Part shown: positions 16,069 to 24,719 of the stretch, piece by piece | Layout of the letters: each line of letters begins with the position of its first letter | Numbering within the stretch: the first letter of the stretch is position 1 | From: DASVCS01 sp036381495 | GTDB taxonomy: Bacteria > Gemmatimonadota > Gemmatimonadetes > Longimicrobiales > RSA9 | Length of the DNA stretch: 48,084 nt | Direction: 5' to 3' | NCBI GenBank assembly: GCA_036381495.1 | Contig: DASVCS010000065.1 | Location: forward strand, 1 to 48,084 | Position numbers and translations under genes: made by a program | The notes under the pieces: model-generated | The model's input: only the letters and a program-made list of their open reading frames with translations | The model's database searches: none | Told to the model about the DNA's origin: nothing

Positions 16069-18501
16069 ATGTCGTGTGAGGAGTCGACTCGGGCCGTCGC
16101 GGCGGCGGCGGCCCTTCTGTCCGCCGCCGCCGTGCTCGCGGTGCCGGCCCGCGCACAGGAGGCGCCGGTGGCCCCGCCGGTGGTCGTCGTGGACAGTGTC
16201 CTGGTGCAGGGCAACGCCCGCCTCCAAACCGCTGTCGTCCTCGGTGAGTTCGGCATCCACCCGGGGGACACGATCACCTACCGGGACGTCAACCGAGGGA
16301 TCCGTCGTCTGTGGACGAGCGGCCAGTTCGATGATGCGGTGGTCCGGGTCGTCGCCGACTCCGCGAATCCGGGCGCGCCGGTCACGCTGGTGCTCGAGGT
16401 CGTCGAGCGGCCGTACATCGCGGCGATCGAATTCGACGGGCTCGAGCACCTGAGCGCGAGTACGGTCAAGGACACGGCGGACCTCGATGACGGCGCGCCG
16501 TTGCGTCGGGCGAACGTGGCGGAAGCGGAAGTGCTGATCCGCCAACTGCTGGCCAACAAGGGGTTCCGCGTGCGCTCCGTCGAGCACCGGCTCGAGGAGA
16601 TCGAGGGTCGCGCAGGGCAGTACCGGCTGGTCTTCGATGTCACGGAGGGTCAGCGGGTGGCGATCGCCGAGATCGTCTTCGAGGGCAACGAGGCCTTCTC
16701 CGATGGCGACCTGCGCGACGTCCTGGGGACGAGCACCGAGGGGTTCTTCTGGTTCAACAAGGGGACGTACGACGAGGCGGAGCTGCGCAAGGACATCCGC
16801 GAGCGGCTGCCGACCTTCTACGCGCGGCACGGATACATCGATTTCGCCGTGACGGGTGATTCCCTGGTGGTCGATGCCGAGAGCGGCAAGGCGCGACTGA
16901 TCATCGGCGTCGACGAGGGGCCCCAGTACCAGCTTGCGGGCTTCTCGGTCCGTGGCAACAGCCGCTTCCCGACGGAGACGCTGGAGCAGTACTTCGAACG
17001 GCCGACGGGTGGGCTCCTGGCGCGTTTCGGCCTCGGGGGGAGCGAGGTCCGCCAGCGCGGCGAGGTGTTCGACCGCGTGGCCTTCGAGGAGGCCACGACC
17101 CAGGTCAGCCAGCTCTACTGGGACAACGGTTATCTCGGTGCCCGTGTCGAGCCGGTCATCGAACGCACCCAGACGCCGGACGGCGAGCCGGCGGTGCGGG
17201 TGGGGTGGGACATCGTCGAAGGCCAGGTCGCCTACATCAACCGGGTGGCGATCGAGGGGAACACGCGCACCCACGAGGACGTGATCCGGGAGCGGATCTA
17301 CCTCTACCCGGGCGACGTCTTCAGTCAGGAGCTGCTGATCCAGAGCTATCAGCAGATCATGGGGCTCGGCTACTTCGAAGCGCCGCTGCCGTACCCGGAG
17401 ATCGAGAGGACGGAGACGGGAGACGTCAACGTCACCTTCAAGGTCAAGGAGAAGCAGACGGGGACGTTTCAGTTCGGCACGTCGCTCGGCGGCTGGGGCG
17501 GTCTTGCCGGCTTCATCGGCTTCGACGAGCCGAACCTCTTCGGGCAGGGGAAGTCGGGCCACATCCGCTGGGAGTACGGGCGCTACTCGAACAACTTCGA
17601 GGCCAGCTACGGCGATCCGGCGATCGCGGGATCGCGGGTGAGCGGCTCGATCTCGCTCTTCAACGCGCGGGACCGGTTCTCGCCGCTGGTCAGCGAGGGT
17701 CAGCGGCGGCGTACGGGCGCGGGACTCCGCTTCGGCGTGCCGTTCCCGCTCGACCCCCGGTTCACCCGCATCTTCCTCGGCTACACGCTCTCCCGGACGT
17801 CGTACGAGCAGAACGACGGCGTCGACTCGTCGATCTTCGGTCTGCCGCCGGGCGTGCTCAGCAGCGTCTCGCTGGGCATCACCCGTCAGACGCTGAACAG
17901 TCCGCTCTTCCCGACGCGGGGTTCGCGGCAGGAGATCGAGGCGACCTTCAACGGAGGGCCACTCGGCGGCGATGGCGACTTCCAGAAATACACGGCGAGC
18001 GGGAGTTGGTGGGTCCCCGTCGGTCAGGTCGGCGGCCAGCGGCCGGGCTCGCGCCCGATCCGCTTCGCGCTGGGCCTCTCCGCCGAGGCCGGCCTGCTCG
18101 TCGGTGATGCGAGCCGCTTCCCCTTCGAACGGTTCCTCCTCGGCGGCGTCCAGTTCGGCACACCTCTCCGAGGCTACGAGGAGAGCACGATCACGCCGGA
18201 GGGTTACTTCGAGCAGGGACGCGGCGTCTCGAGCGCCGCTCGCTTCGGGAACGCGTACCTCCGCATGAGCGCCGAGTACGCCATGCGCTTGAACGACAAC
18301 ATCTCGCTCTCCCTCTTCTATGATGCCGGTAACCTGTGGCACGGGTTCGATTCCATCGACCCGACCCGCCTCTTCCGCGGTGCCGGCGTCGGGGTCACCG
18401 TCGTGACGCCATTCGCGCCCCTGGGTCTGGACTTCGCGTACGGCTTCGACAAGGATGATCCCGGTTGGCAGCTCCATTTCAAGTTCGGCCAATTCTTCTA
18501 A
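16069..18501 (+). CDS. bamA: Outer-membrane protein assembly factor BamA
   Basis: This is the core of the machinery that inserts beta-barrels into the outer membrane. The 810-residue protein begins with a signal peptide (about 1-27, ending VPARAQ). Five POTRA domains follow, recognisable by repeated (F/V)xGNxxxxxxxL starts (VQGNARLQ, FEGNEAFS, VRGNSRFP, IEGNTRTH). The C-terminal 16-strand barrel begins near residue 460 and contains FRGAGVGV and a terminal strand ending HFKFGQFF, the usual aromatic end. The ATG at 16069 is the first that opens directly into the signal peptide. skp follows after 22 bases, as in many diderms. Confidence 0.95.
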   Translation: MSCEESTRAVAAAAALLSAAAVLAVPARAQEAPVAPPVVVVDSVLVQGNARLQTAVVLGEFGIHPGDTITYRDVNRGIRRLWTSGQFDDAVVRVVADSANPGAPVTLVLEVVERPYIAAIEFDGLEHLSASTVKDTADLDDGAPLRRANVAEAEVLIRQLLANKGFRVRSVEHRLEEIEGRAGQYRLVFDVTEGQRVAIAEIVFEGNEAFSDGDLRDVLGTSTEGFFWFNKGTYDEAELRKDIRERLPTFYARHGYIDFAVTGDSLVVDAESGKARLIIGVDEGPQYQLAGFSVRGNSRFPTETLEQYFERPTGGLLARFGLGGSEVRQRGEVFDRVAFEEATTQVSQLYWDNGYLGARVEPVIERTQTPDGEPAVRVGWDIVEGQVAYINRVAIEGNTRTHEDVIRERIYLYPGDVFSQELLIQSYQQIMGLGYFEAPLPYPEIERTETGDVNVTFKVKEKQTGTFQFGTSLGGWGGLAGFIGFDEPNLFGQGKSGHIRWEYGRYSNNFEASYGDPAIAGSRVSGSISLFNARDRFSPLVSEGQRRRTGAGLRFGVPFPLDPRFTRIFLGYTLSRTSYEQNDGVDSSIFGLPPGVLSSVSLGITRQTLNSPLFPTRGSRQEIEATFNGGPLGGDGDFQKYTASGSWWVPVGQVGGQRPGSRPIRFALGLSAEAGLLVGDASRFPFERFLLGGVQFGTPLRGYEESTITPEGYFEQGRGVSSAARFGNAYLRMSAEYAMRLNDNISLSLFYDAGNLWHGFDSIDPTRLFRGAGVGVTVVTPFAPLGLDFAYGFDKDDPGWQLHFKFGQFF

Positions 18502-18523
18502 CCTGAAAGAGGTCCGGAACCGA

Positions 18524-19057
18524 ATGCGAAACGTCCTCGCAACACTGCTCGCAACGGGCGCGCTGAGCGCTGCCGCCGCAGCGCCGGCGGCGGCGCAGGC
18601 AGCGCCGAAGCTCGCCTACGTCAACACGCAGCGGATCCTCGCGGAGTTGCCGGCCGCGCAGCAGGCACAAGAGACGCTCCAGCGCGAGTTGCAAGGGTAC
18701 CAGCAGGAGCTGGGCAAGCTGGAGGAAGAGATCAAGAAGATGATCGCGGACTTCGACCAGCAGCAGCGAATGCTTTCGGAGGAAGCGCGGCAGACCCAGC
18801 TCCAGGCGATCCAGCAGAAGCAGATCGAATACCGTCAGCGCGCGATGGAACTCGAGCAGCAGGCGGGCAAGCGGCAGCAGGAGCTGGTGCAGCCGGTGAT
18901 GACGCAGATCCAGACCGCGATCGAGGAGATCCGCGAGCAAGGCAACTACGCCTTGATCTTCGATGCGGCGGCGGGCGCGATCATCGCGGCCGACACGACG
19001 CTCGATGTGACCGACCAGGTCCTCACGCGTCTGAAGGCGTCGGGTTCGAAGCCGTAG
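18524..19057 (+). CDS. skp: OmpH/Skp family periplasmic chaperone
   Basis: Skp holds unfolded outer-membrane proteins in the periplasm on their way to BamA. The 177-residue protein has a signal peptide (MRNVLATLLATGALS through APAAAQA) and then KLAYVNTQRILAELPAAQ, the typical first strand and helix. A long Gln/Glu-rich coiled coil follows (about 45-130), and it ends in a beta segment (YALIFDAAAGAIIAADTTLDVTDQVL). The frame is open further upstream, but the ATG at 18524 gives a proper signal peptide and has AAGAGGT about 11 bases before it. The 205 bases after it (19058-19262) hold only an Arg-rich ORF whose stop overlaps the lpxD start. Confidence 0.92.
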   Translation: MRNVLATLLATGALSAAAAAPAAAQAAPKLAYVNTQRILAELPAAQQAQETLQRELQGYQQELGKLEEEIKKMIADFDQQQRMLSEEARQTQLQAIQQKQIEYRQRAMELEQQAGKRQQELVQPVMTQIQTAIEEIREQGNYALIFDAAAGAIIAADTTLDVTDQVLTRLKASGSKP

Positions 19058-19262
19058 ACGCCTCTTTTCCCGGTTCCCTGAGTACGATCCTGTTCGTGAG
19101 ACCGATGCCGCGTGCGCGTATCTCTTTCGGCCCCGGGCGGCGTGCAGCATCGGCGCGTCCGCCGGAGGATGCCCGGGCGGTGGCGCGCCGTCGGCCGCGG
19201 AGTGGCCTCGCGCCCTCGATTCTCGACCGCCACGGCGCCTGCCGGGCGGTATCGATCAGCTC

Positions 19263-20294
19263 GTGAAGGCGTCGGACGTCGCCCGGCTCGTGGCCGGACG
19301 GTTGGAGGGCGAAACCGACCCCGAGCTGACCGGCGTGGCGCCGCTCGAACGGGCCGGCCCGGACGAGCTGTCCTTTCTTGCACACCCCCGGTACCTCCCG
19401 TACTTTGAACGGACTGGTGCCGGCGCGGTGCTCGTCGGAGATGCTCTGGCGATCCGTAGCAGTGGCACGGTCGTACGGATCGTCGTCTCCGACGTCCATC
19501 GCGCGCTCGCGGCGCTGCTCCCGCATTTTTATCCGGAATCGCGCCCGGCGCCGGAAGTGCATCCGACGGCGGTCTTCGGCCCGGGGGTCCGGACCGGCAC
19601 CGAACTGGGGGTCGGTCCGTACGCCGTGATCGGACGGGACGTCCGGCTGGGTGACCGGGTCCGCATCGGCGCTCACGTCGTGGTCGGCGACGGCTGCGAG
19701 ATCGGCGACGACGTGGTGCTGCATCCGCACGTGGTGCTGTATCCGGGCGTGCGGATCGGCGCGCGGTCCGTGCTGCACGCGGGGGCGCGCGTCGGCGTGG
19801 ATGGGTTCGGCTATGTCCAGGTGGAGGGCGAGCACCGGAAGATCCCGCAGGTCGGTCGGTGCGTGATCGGCGCGGATGTCGAGATCGGCGCGAACACGAC
19901 GATCGATCGGGGCTCGATCGGTGCGACGGAAATCGGGGATGGGGTGAAGATCGACAATCTGGTCCATATCGGACACAACGTGCGTGTGGGCGAGCGATCG
20001 GTGATCGTGGCGCAGGTCGGCATTGCCGGAAGCTGTGTGGTCGGCCGTGGAGTGACGCTGGCGGGGCAGGTGGGTCTGAGCGGCCATCTCGAGGTGGGCG
20101 ATGGCGCGACGGTCGCGGCGCAGGCGGGCGTGTTCGGCGACATCCCTGCGGGCGCGGTCTACAGCGGCTATCCCGCGCGGCCGCACAAGGAGGCGTTGCG
20201 GGCGCAGGCGGGGATGTTCCGGCTCCCGAAATTGGCTGCACGGCTGCGGGCGCTCGAGCGGGCGGTGCGCGCTGAGGAGGTGGGGGAGGAATGA
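19263..20294 (+). CDS. lpxD: UDP-3-O-acylglucosamine N-acyltransferase LpxD
   Basis: This is the third enzyme of lipid A synthesis; it adds the N-linked hydroxyacyl chain to UDP-3-O-acyl-GlcN using acyl-ACP. The 343 residues have the N-terminal uridine-binding domain (ELTGVAPLERAGPDELSFLAHPRYLPYF in outline), then a left-handed beta helix of hexapeptide repeats (about 100-310). IDNLVHIGHNVRVG contains the catalytic His in the usual place. A helical tail ends RALERAVRAEE. The start is GTG 19263, giving the normal length. The stop overlaps the lpxC-fabZ start by ATGA. Confidence 0.95.
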   Translation: MKASDVARLVAGRLEGETDPELTGVAPLERAGPDELSFLAHPRYLPYFERTGAGAVLVGDALAIRSSGTVVRIVVSDVHRALAALLPHFYPESRPAPEVHPTAVFGPGVRTGTELGVGPYAVIGRDVRLGDRVRIGAHVVVGDGCEIGDDVVLHPHVVLYPGVRIGARSVLHAGARVGVDGFGYVQVEGEHRKIPQVGRCVIGADVEIGANTTIDRGSIGATEIGDGVKIDNLVHIGHNVRVGERSVIVAQVGIAGSCVVGRGVTLAGQVGLSGHLEVGDGATVAAQAGVFGDIPAGAVYSGYPARPHKEALRAQAGMFRLPKLAARLRALERAVRAEEVGEE

Positions 20295-21580
20295 CGGACG
20301 GGCCGAAGCAGCAGACGGTAGCCGCCGAGGCGGCGTTCGAGGGCGTCGGACTCCACACGGGCAAGCCCGCGCGGATCCGCTTCCGGCCGGCCGGCGCGGA
20401 CACGGGGATCCGGTTCCGGCGGGTGGATCTCGAGGGCGAGCCGGAGGTTCGGGCGACGCTGGACGCCGTCGCGTCGACGGATCGGGGCACGAGCCTGGCC
20501 GCCGGCGAGGCGCGTGTCGACACGGTCGAGCATGTGCTGGCCGCGGTCTCGGCGTGTGGAATCGACAACCTCGTGATCGACGTGGACGGGCCGGAGGTCC
20601 CGATCGGGGATGGCAGTTTCCGGCCGTTCGTCGAGGTGCTCGAGGAGGCCGGCCTGGCGGCGCAGGAGGCGCCGGCTCCGGTCCTGTCCGTCGGTCGGGC
20701 ACTCAACGTCGAGGCCGGCGGCGGCGCGAGCTACGCCGTCGTGCCGGCGGCGCGGTTCCGAGTCTCCGCCACGATCGAGTTCGATCATCCGCGGATCGGG
20801 CGACAGTACGGTTCGTTCGACATCGGGCCGGAATCCTTCGCGCGCGAGGTCGCGCCGGCGCGGACGTTCGGCTTTCTGCACGAGGCGGAAGCCTTGCGCG
20901 CGCGCGGCCTGGCGCTCGGCGCGACGTTGGAGAACGCGGTGGTGCTGGACGCCGATGGCGTGGCATCCGGCGAGTTGCGTTTTCCCGACGAGTTCGTGCG
21001 GCACAAGGTGGGGGACATCATTGGCGATCTCGCGTTGCTCGGCGCGCGCGTGCGTGGCCACGTCGTGGCGGACCGGCCGAGCCACGCGGGCAACCTGGCG
21101 CTGGCAAAGCAGATCCGGGCGGCGGCGGGTCCGGGCTCGGCGATGCCGATCGTCGACATCGAGAAGATCATGCAGTACCTGCCGCACCGCTATCCCATGC
21201 TGCTCGTGGACCGGATCCTCGAGTTCGAGGCAGGGAAGCGGATCGTGGGCATCAAGAACGTCACGATCAACGAGCCGTTCTTCCAGGGCCACTACCCGGG
21301 GCACCCGGTGATGCCCGGTGTCCTGGTGATCGAAGCGATGGCGCAGGTGGGCGGACTGCTGTTGATGGAGGCGGTCGAGGGCGTCGAGAGCAAGACGATC
21401 TACTTCATGTCGCTGGACAACGTGAAATGGCGGCGCCCGGTCACGCCGGGTGACCAGATCCGCTTCGAACTCGAAATGTTGCAGCTTCGACGGCATGTGT
21501 GTCGGATGCGGGGGGTCGGAACCGTGGACGGGCAGGTCGCGGTGGAAGCCGAGATGATGGCCGGAATCAGGGACCGCTGA
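20291..21580 (+). CDS. lpxC-fabZ: Bifunctional LpxC deacetylase / FabZ dehydratase fusion
   Basis: The 429-residue protein joins two enzymes. Residues 1-280 are LpxC, which removes the acetyl group from UDP-3-O-acyl-GlcNAc, the committed step of lipid A synthesis. The zinc ligands H81, H238 and D242, the catalytic base E80 and the general acid H265 are all present, in nearly E. coli numbering. From about 285 on it is FabZ, the 3-hydroxyacyl-ACP dehydratase of fatty acid synthesis, with LPHRYPMLLVDRI and catalytic H334 and E348 in GHYPGHPVMPGVLVIEA. Such fusions are known from Bacteroidota and relatives. Both activities compete for the same hydroxyacyl-ACP pool. It overlaps lpxD by ATGA; lpxA follows after 14 bases. 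Confidence 0.96.
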   Translation: MTDGPKQQTVAAEAAFEGVGLHTGKPARIRFRPAGADTGIRFRRVDLEGEPEVRATLDAVASTDRGTSLAAGEARVDTVEHVLAAVSACGIDNLVIDVDGPEVPIGDGSFRPFVEVLEEAGLAAQEAPAPVLSVGRALNVEAGGGASYAVVPAARFRVSATIEFDHPRIGRQYGSFDIGPESFAREVAPARTFGFLHEAEALRARGLALGATLENAVVLDADGVASGELRFPDEFVRHKVGDIIGDLALLGARVRGHVVADRPSHAGNLALAKQIRAAAGPGSAMPIVDIEKIMQYLPHRYPMLLVDRILEFEAGKRIVGIKNVTINEPFFQGHYPGHPVMPGVLVIEAMAQVGGLLLMEAVEGVESKTIYFMSLDNVKWRRPVTPGDQIRFELEMLQLRRHVCRMRGVGTVDGQVAVEAEMMAGIRDR

Positions 21581-21594
21581 AGGAGACGGCAGAC

Positions 21595-22392
21595 GTGCTG
21601 GATGCCAATGTCTTCCCGCTCAGCGACGTGCACCCGACGGCGGTCATCGACCCGGGCGCCGAGCTCGGGTCGGATGTCGTGGTGGGCCCGTACGCGGTGA
21701 TCGGACCGAACGTCAGTGTAGGGGATGGCACGCGGATCGGCCCGCACGCGCTGATCGAGCGCGACACCATCATCGGTGCGGGGTGCCAGATCCACAAGGG
21801 CGCGGTGTTGGGCACCGACCCGCAGGATCTGAAGTACCGCGGCGAAGAGACGTTGCTCGTGATCGGCGAGCGCACGGTGATCCGCGAATTCGCGACGCTG
21901 AACCGCGGCACGGCGGCGCACGGCCGGACGGAGGTCGGGGACGACTGCCTGATCATGGCCTACGCGCACGTGGCGCACGACTGTATCATCGGCGACCACG
22001 TGATTCTATCGAACGCCGTGAACATGGGCGGGCACGTCCAGATCGAGGATTGGGCGATCGTCGGCGGGGTCACGGCGATCCATCAATTCGTCCGGATCGG
22101 TTGCCACGCGATGGTCGGCGGCGCGTCCCGTGTTCCGAAGGATGTGCCGCCGTTCGTGCAGGCGGCGGGGAATCCGTTGCGGCTGTATGGGCTCAACAGC
22201 GTGGGGCTGCAACGGCGGGGCTTTTCGGAGGAGGTTCGGCGGGAGCTGAAGCGAGCATACCGGCTGTTGTTCCACTCGGAGCTGAACCTCCGTCGGGCGA
22301 TCGAGCGGGCGCGGGGAGAGCTGGCGCCGCTCCCCGAGGTGCAGCATTTCCTGGCGTTTTTCGAGGAGAGCGGGCGCGGGGTCGCGCTCTGA
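21595..22392 (+). CDS. lpxA: UDP-N-acetylglucosamine acyltransferase LpxA
   Basis: This is the first enzyme of lipid A synthesis; it moves a hydroxyacyl chain from ACP to the 3 position of UDP-GlcNAc. Starting from GTG 21595 (AAGGAGA eight bases upstream) it has 265 residues, against 262 in E. coli. Hexapeptide repeats run through the first 185 residues. HVAHDC holds the catalytic His, QDLKYRGE matches the nucleotide-sugar region of the E. coli enzyme, and GGVTAIHQF and VPPFVQAAGNP are conserved. The C-terminal helical part contains LQRRGFS. An upstream in-frame ATG at 21499 would add 32 Gly/Arg-rich residues inside fabZ and is unlikely. Confidence 0.95.
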   Translation: MLDANVFPLSDVHPTAVIDPGAELGSDVVVGPYAVIGPNVSVGDGTRIGPHALIERDTIIGAGCQIHKGAVLGTDPQDLKYRGEETLLVIGERTVIREFATLNRGTAAHGRTEVGDDCLIMAYAHVAHDCIIGDHVILSNAVNMGGHVQIEDWAIVGGVTAIHQFVRIGCHAMVGGASRVPKDVPPFVQAAGNPLRLYGLNSVGLQRRGFSEEVRRELKRAYRLLFHSELNLRRAIERARGELAPLPEVQHFLAFFEESGRGVAL

Positions 22393-22397
22393 GCGTG

Positions 22398-23387
22398 ATG
22401 AGCCAGAGACTACGAGTCGGCGTGGTGGGCGTGGGGAGCCTGGGCTTCCACCACGCCCGTTTGCTTCGGGAGGTCGAGGGCGCGACGGTGGTCGGCATTC
22501 ACGACATCGACGCGGACCGGCTGGAGGAGGTGGCTCGGACGCTGGAGCTGCGGGCATTCGCGGATCGAGAGCAGCTCCTGGATGCGGTGGATGCCGTGGT
22601 GATCGCGGTCCCGACGACGGCGCACGAGGAGGTGGCGCAGGCGGCGATCGCGCACGGCGCGCATCTGCTGATCGAGAAGCCGATCGCGCCGTCGCTCGAG
22701 GCAGCGGATCGGATCCTGGACGCCGCGGCGGCTGCCGGGACGATCGTGCAGGTGGGCCACGTCGAACGGTTCAACGGAGCGCTGCGCGCGTGCGAGCCGT
22801 TTCTGGACGAGCCGCTGTTCGTCGAGAGTCATCGGCTGGCTCCGTTCGGCACGCGCGGGACGGATGTGGCGGTGGTGCTGGATCTGATGATCCACGACCT
22901 GGACGTGGTGCTGACGCTGATGCCGCATCCGGTCACGTCGCTGGCCGCGGTCGGGCTGCCCGTGCTGACGCCGAGCACGGACATTGCGAACGCGCGGCTC
23001 GAATTCGAGGGTGGCGGGGTGGCGAACCTCACCGCGAGCCGGGTCTCGCTCGAGCGGATGCGGAAGATCCGCTTTTTTCAGCGATCGGGATACATCAGCC
23101 TGGACCTCGCGGCCGGCGTCGGAGAGTTCCTCCGGCTTCGGTCGGAGGTCGACTTCGCACCCGGGGAGCCGCTGGCCGCCGCATCGCTCGAGGACGTCGT
23201 CGAGCGGATCCCGCTGCGCGGCGATGGTGCGGAGCCGTTGCTGTGCGAGCTGACGAGCTTCGTCTCGGCGGCGCTGGGCCGGGGGCCGGTCACGGTATCC
23301 GGCGAGGATGGTCGGCGCGCACTGGCGGTGGCGCTCGAAATCATCCAGCGGATCGAACGACATGTCGCTCATACGGTTTCCGCGTGA
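22398..23387 (+). CDS. Gfo/Idh/MocA family oxidoreductase, GnnA candidate
   Basis: The 329-residue protein has an N-terminal NAD(P)-binding Rossmann fold (VGVVGVGSLGFHHARLL), the family EKP motif (LLIEKPIAPS), GHVERFNGALRA and the C-terminal alpha/beta domain. Members oxidise or reduce sugar hydroxyls. The position between lpxA and lpxB matches gnnA of Acidithiobacillus ferrooxidans. There the enzyme oxidises C3 of UDP-GlcNAc so that the aminotransferase GnnB can install an amine, leading to amide-linked lipid A. No gnnB-like gene lies in this window, so the product may differ or gnnB may be elsewhere. The ATG at 22398 follows the lpxA stop by five bases. Confidence 0.75.
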   Translation: MSQRLRVGVVGVGSLGFHHARLLREVEGATVVGIHDIDADRLEEVARTLELRAFADREQLLDAVDAVVIAVPTTAHEEVAQAAIAHGAHLLIEKPIAPSLEAADRILDAAAAAGTIVQVGHVERFNGALRACEPFLDEPLFVESHRLAPFGTRGTDVAVVLDLMIHDLDVVLTLMPHPVTSLAAVGLPVLTPSTDIANARLEFEGGGVANLTASRVSLERMRKIRFFQRSGYISLDLAAGVGEFLRLRSEVDFAPGEPLAAASLEDVVERIPLRGDGAEPLLCELTSFVSAALGRGPVTVSGEDGRRALAVALEIIQRIERHVAHTVSA

Positions 23388-23517
23388 GCGGCGGGCGCAG
23401 GCGGGTGGCGCGTCCCGGCCGGCCCGTCTGTGGAGGCTGAAAAGAAACTCGTGCGCGAGCGCGTGCGCGAACGGCCGTTTCATGCTCCAGGATCCGCCGC
23501 GAGCGGGCGGAGAACGC

Positions 23518-23574
23518 ATGCGGGCGCTGATCCTGGTGTCTCTGATGCTTTACCCTCTCAACCGGCTCGCCTGA
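23518..23574 (+). CDS. Possible 18-residue leader ORF before lpxB
   Basis: ATG 23518 opens a short hydrophobic reading, MRALILVSLMLYPLNRLA, whose TGA ends two bases before the TTG start of lpxB. GGAGA lies just upstream at 23509-23513. It could be a leader that couples translation into lpxB, or chance. The rest of the 189-base gap (23388-23576) shows no other recognisable element. Confidence 0.25.
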   Translation: MRALILVSLMLYPLNRLA

Positions 23575-23576
23575 CG

Positions 23577-24719
23577 TTGTCCTCGCCGAACATCCTGCTG
23601 GCGGCCGGTGAGCCGTCCGGTGATCTGCACGGGGCGGCGGTCGCCGCCGCGCTGAAGCGGCGGTGGCCGGATGCCCGGCTCTACGGTCTCGGAGGGCCGC
23701 GTATGGCGGCGGAGGGCGTCGAGTTGCTCGCGGATCCGCGACGGCTTGCGGTCATGGGGTTCGTCGAAGTCGTGGCGCGGCTGCCGTTCTTCCTTCGCCT
23801 GCTGCGTCGCGTGGGCGAGGAGATGCTCGAGCGGCGCACGGACCTGGTGCTTCCGATCGACTATCCGGGCTTCAATCTGCGGCTGTCGCGGATGGCGCGG
23901 GAAGCCGGGGTCCCGGTTCTGTACTACATCGCGCCGCAGGTGTGGGCGTGGCACCGGAGCCGGGTGCAACAGCTCGCGGAATTCACCGACCGGCTCGCGG
24001 TGATCCTCCCGTTCGAGGAGGCGCTGTTCCGGGAGGCGGGCGCGGACGCGCGGTTCGTGGGGCATCCGCTGCTGGATTCGCCGGCGCCGGCGACGTCGCG
24101 GGAGGATCTTTGCCGCCAGGCCAACCTGCGCCCGGATCGCCCGATCCTGGCGCTCTTCCCGGGCTCGCGGGCGCAGGAGGTGACGCGCCATCTCCCGGTT
24201 TTCCTCGAAACGGCGCGACGCGTCCGAGCGCGTCGTCCGGGGCTCCAGCCCGTGATCGCGGCATCCGAAATGATTCCGCGGCGGACGTACGAGGGGCTGC
24301 CCTTTCCGCGGCTGACGGATTCACGTGCACTACTCCGGCACGCGCATGCTGCGCTGGTGAAGTCGGGGACGGCCACGCTCGAGGCCGCGCTGGCGGGGAC
24401 ACCCATGGTGATCGCGTACCGCACGCATCCGCTGACGTACTGGTTGGCGCGACGGCTCGTGCGCGTGCCATCGATCGGGTTGGTGAACCTGGTCGCGGGC
24501 GAGCGGATCGCGTGCGAATTCGTGCAGGGCGCCGCCACGCCGGCGGCGCTGACGGATGCGCTGGTGCCGCTGCTCGACCCGGATGCGGCGGAGCGACGCG
24601 AGGCGCTGATCGCGCTGCGGCGCGTGCGTGCGTCGCTGATGGCGCCGGGCGACGGCACGTGCGGCGCGGCGGAGCGCGTGGCTGCATTGGCTGCGGAGCT
24701 ACTCGCGGGAGCCGGATGA
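23577..24719 (+). CDS. lpxB: Lipid-A-disaccharide synthase LpxB
   Basis: LpxB condenses UDP-2,3-diacylglucosamine with lipid X to form the lipid A disaccharide. It is a family GT19 glycosyltransferase at the inner membrane. From TTG 23577 the 380-residue protein starts MSSPNILLAAGEPSGDLHGA, matching the family start. It shows GLGGPRMAAEGVELL, DYPGFNLRL, YYIAPQVWAWHRSR, FVGHPLLD, LFPGSRAQEV and KSGTATLEAALAGTPMVIAYR, all characteristic blocks. An in-frame GTG at 23430 would add about 49 unlike residues, so TTG is preferred. The stop overlaps the next ATG (ATGA). Confidence 0.94.
   Translation: MSSPNILLAAGEPSGDLHGAAVAAALKRRWPDARLYGLGGPRMAAEGVELLADPRRLAVMGFVEVVARLPFFLRLLRRVGEEMLERRTDLVLPIDYPGFNLRLSRMAREAGVPVLYYIAPQVWAWHRSRVQQLAEFTDRLAVILPFEEALFREAGADARFVGHPLLDSPAPATSREDLCRQANLRPDRPILALFPGSRAQEVTRHLPVFLETARRVRARRPGLQPVIAASEMIPRRTYEGLPFPRLTDSRALLRHAHAALVKSGTATLEAALAGTPMVIAYRTHPLTYWLARRLVRVPSIGLVNLVAGERIACEFVQGAATPAALTDALVPLLDPDAAERREALIALRRVRASLMAPGDGTCGAAERVAALAAELLAGAG

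Noticed and set aside
15529..18492. A 987-codon minus-strand frame opposite clpC and bamA.
   Set aside because: It covers two certain plus-strand genes and has no recognisable domain.
19105..19266. A 53-codon Arg-rich ORF between skp and lpxD, ending over the lpxD start as GTGA.
   Set aside because: Composition matches GC-driven noise; no ribosome-binding site or family resemblance.
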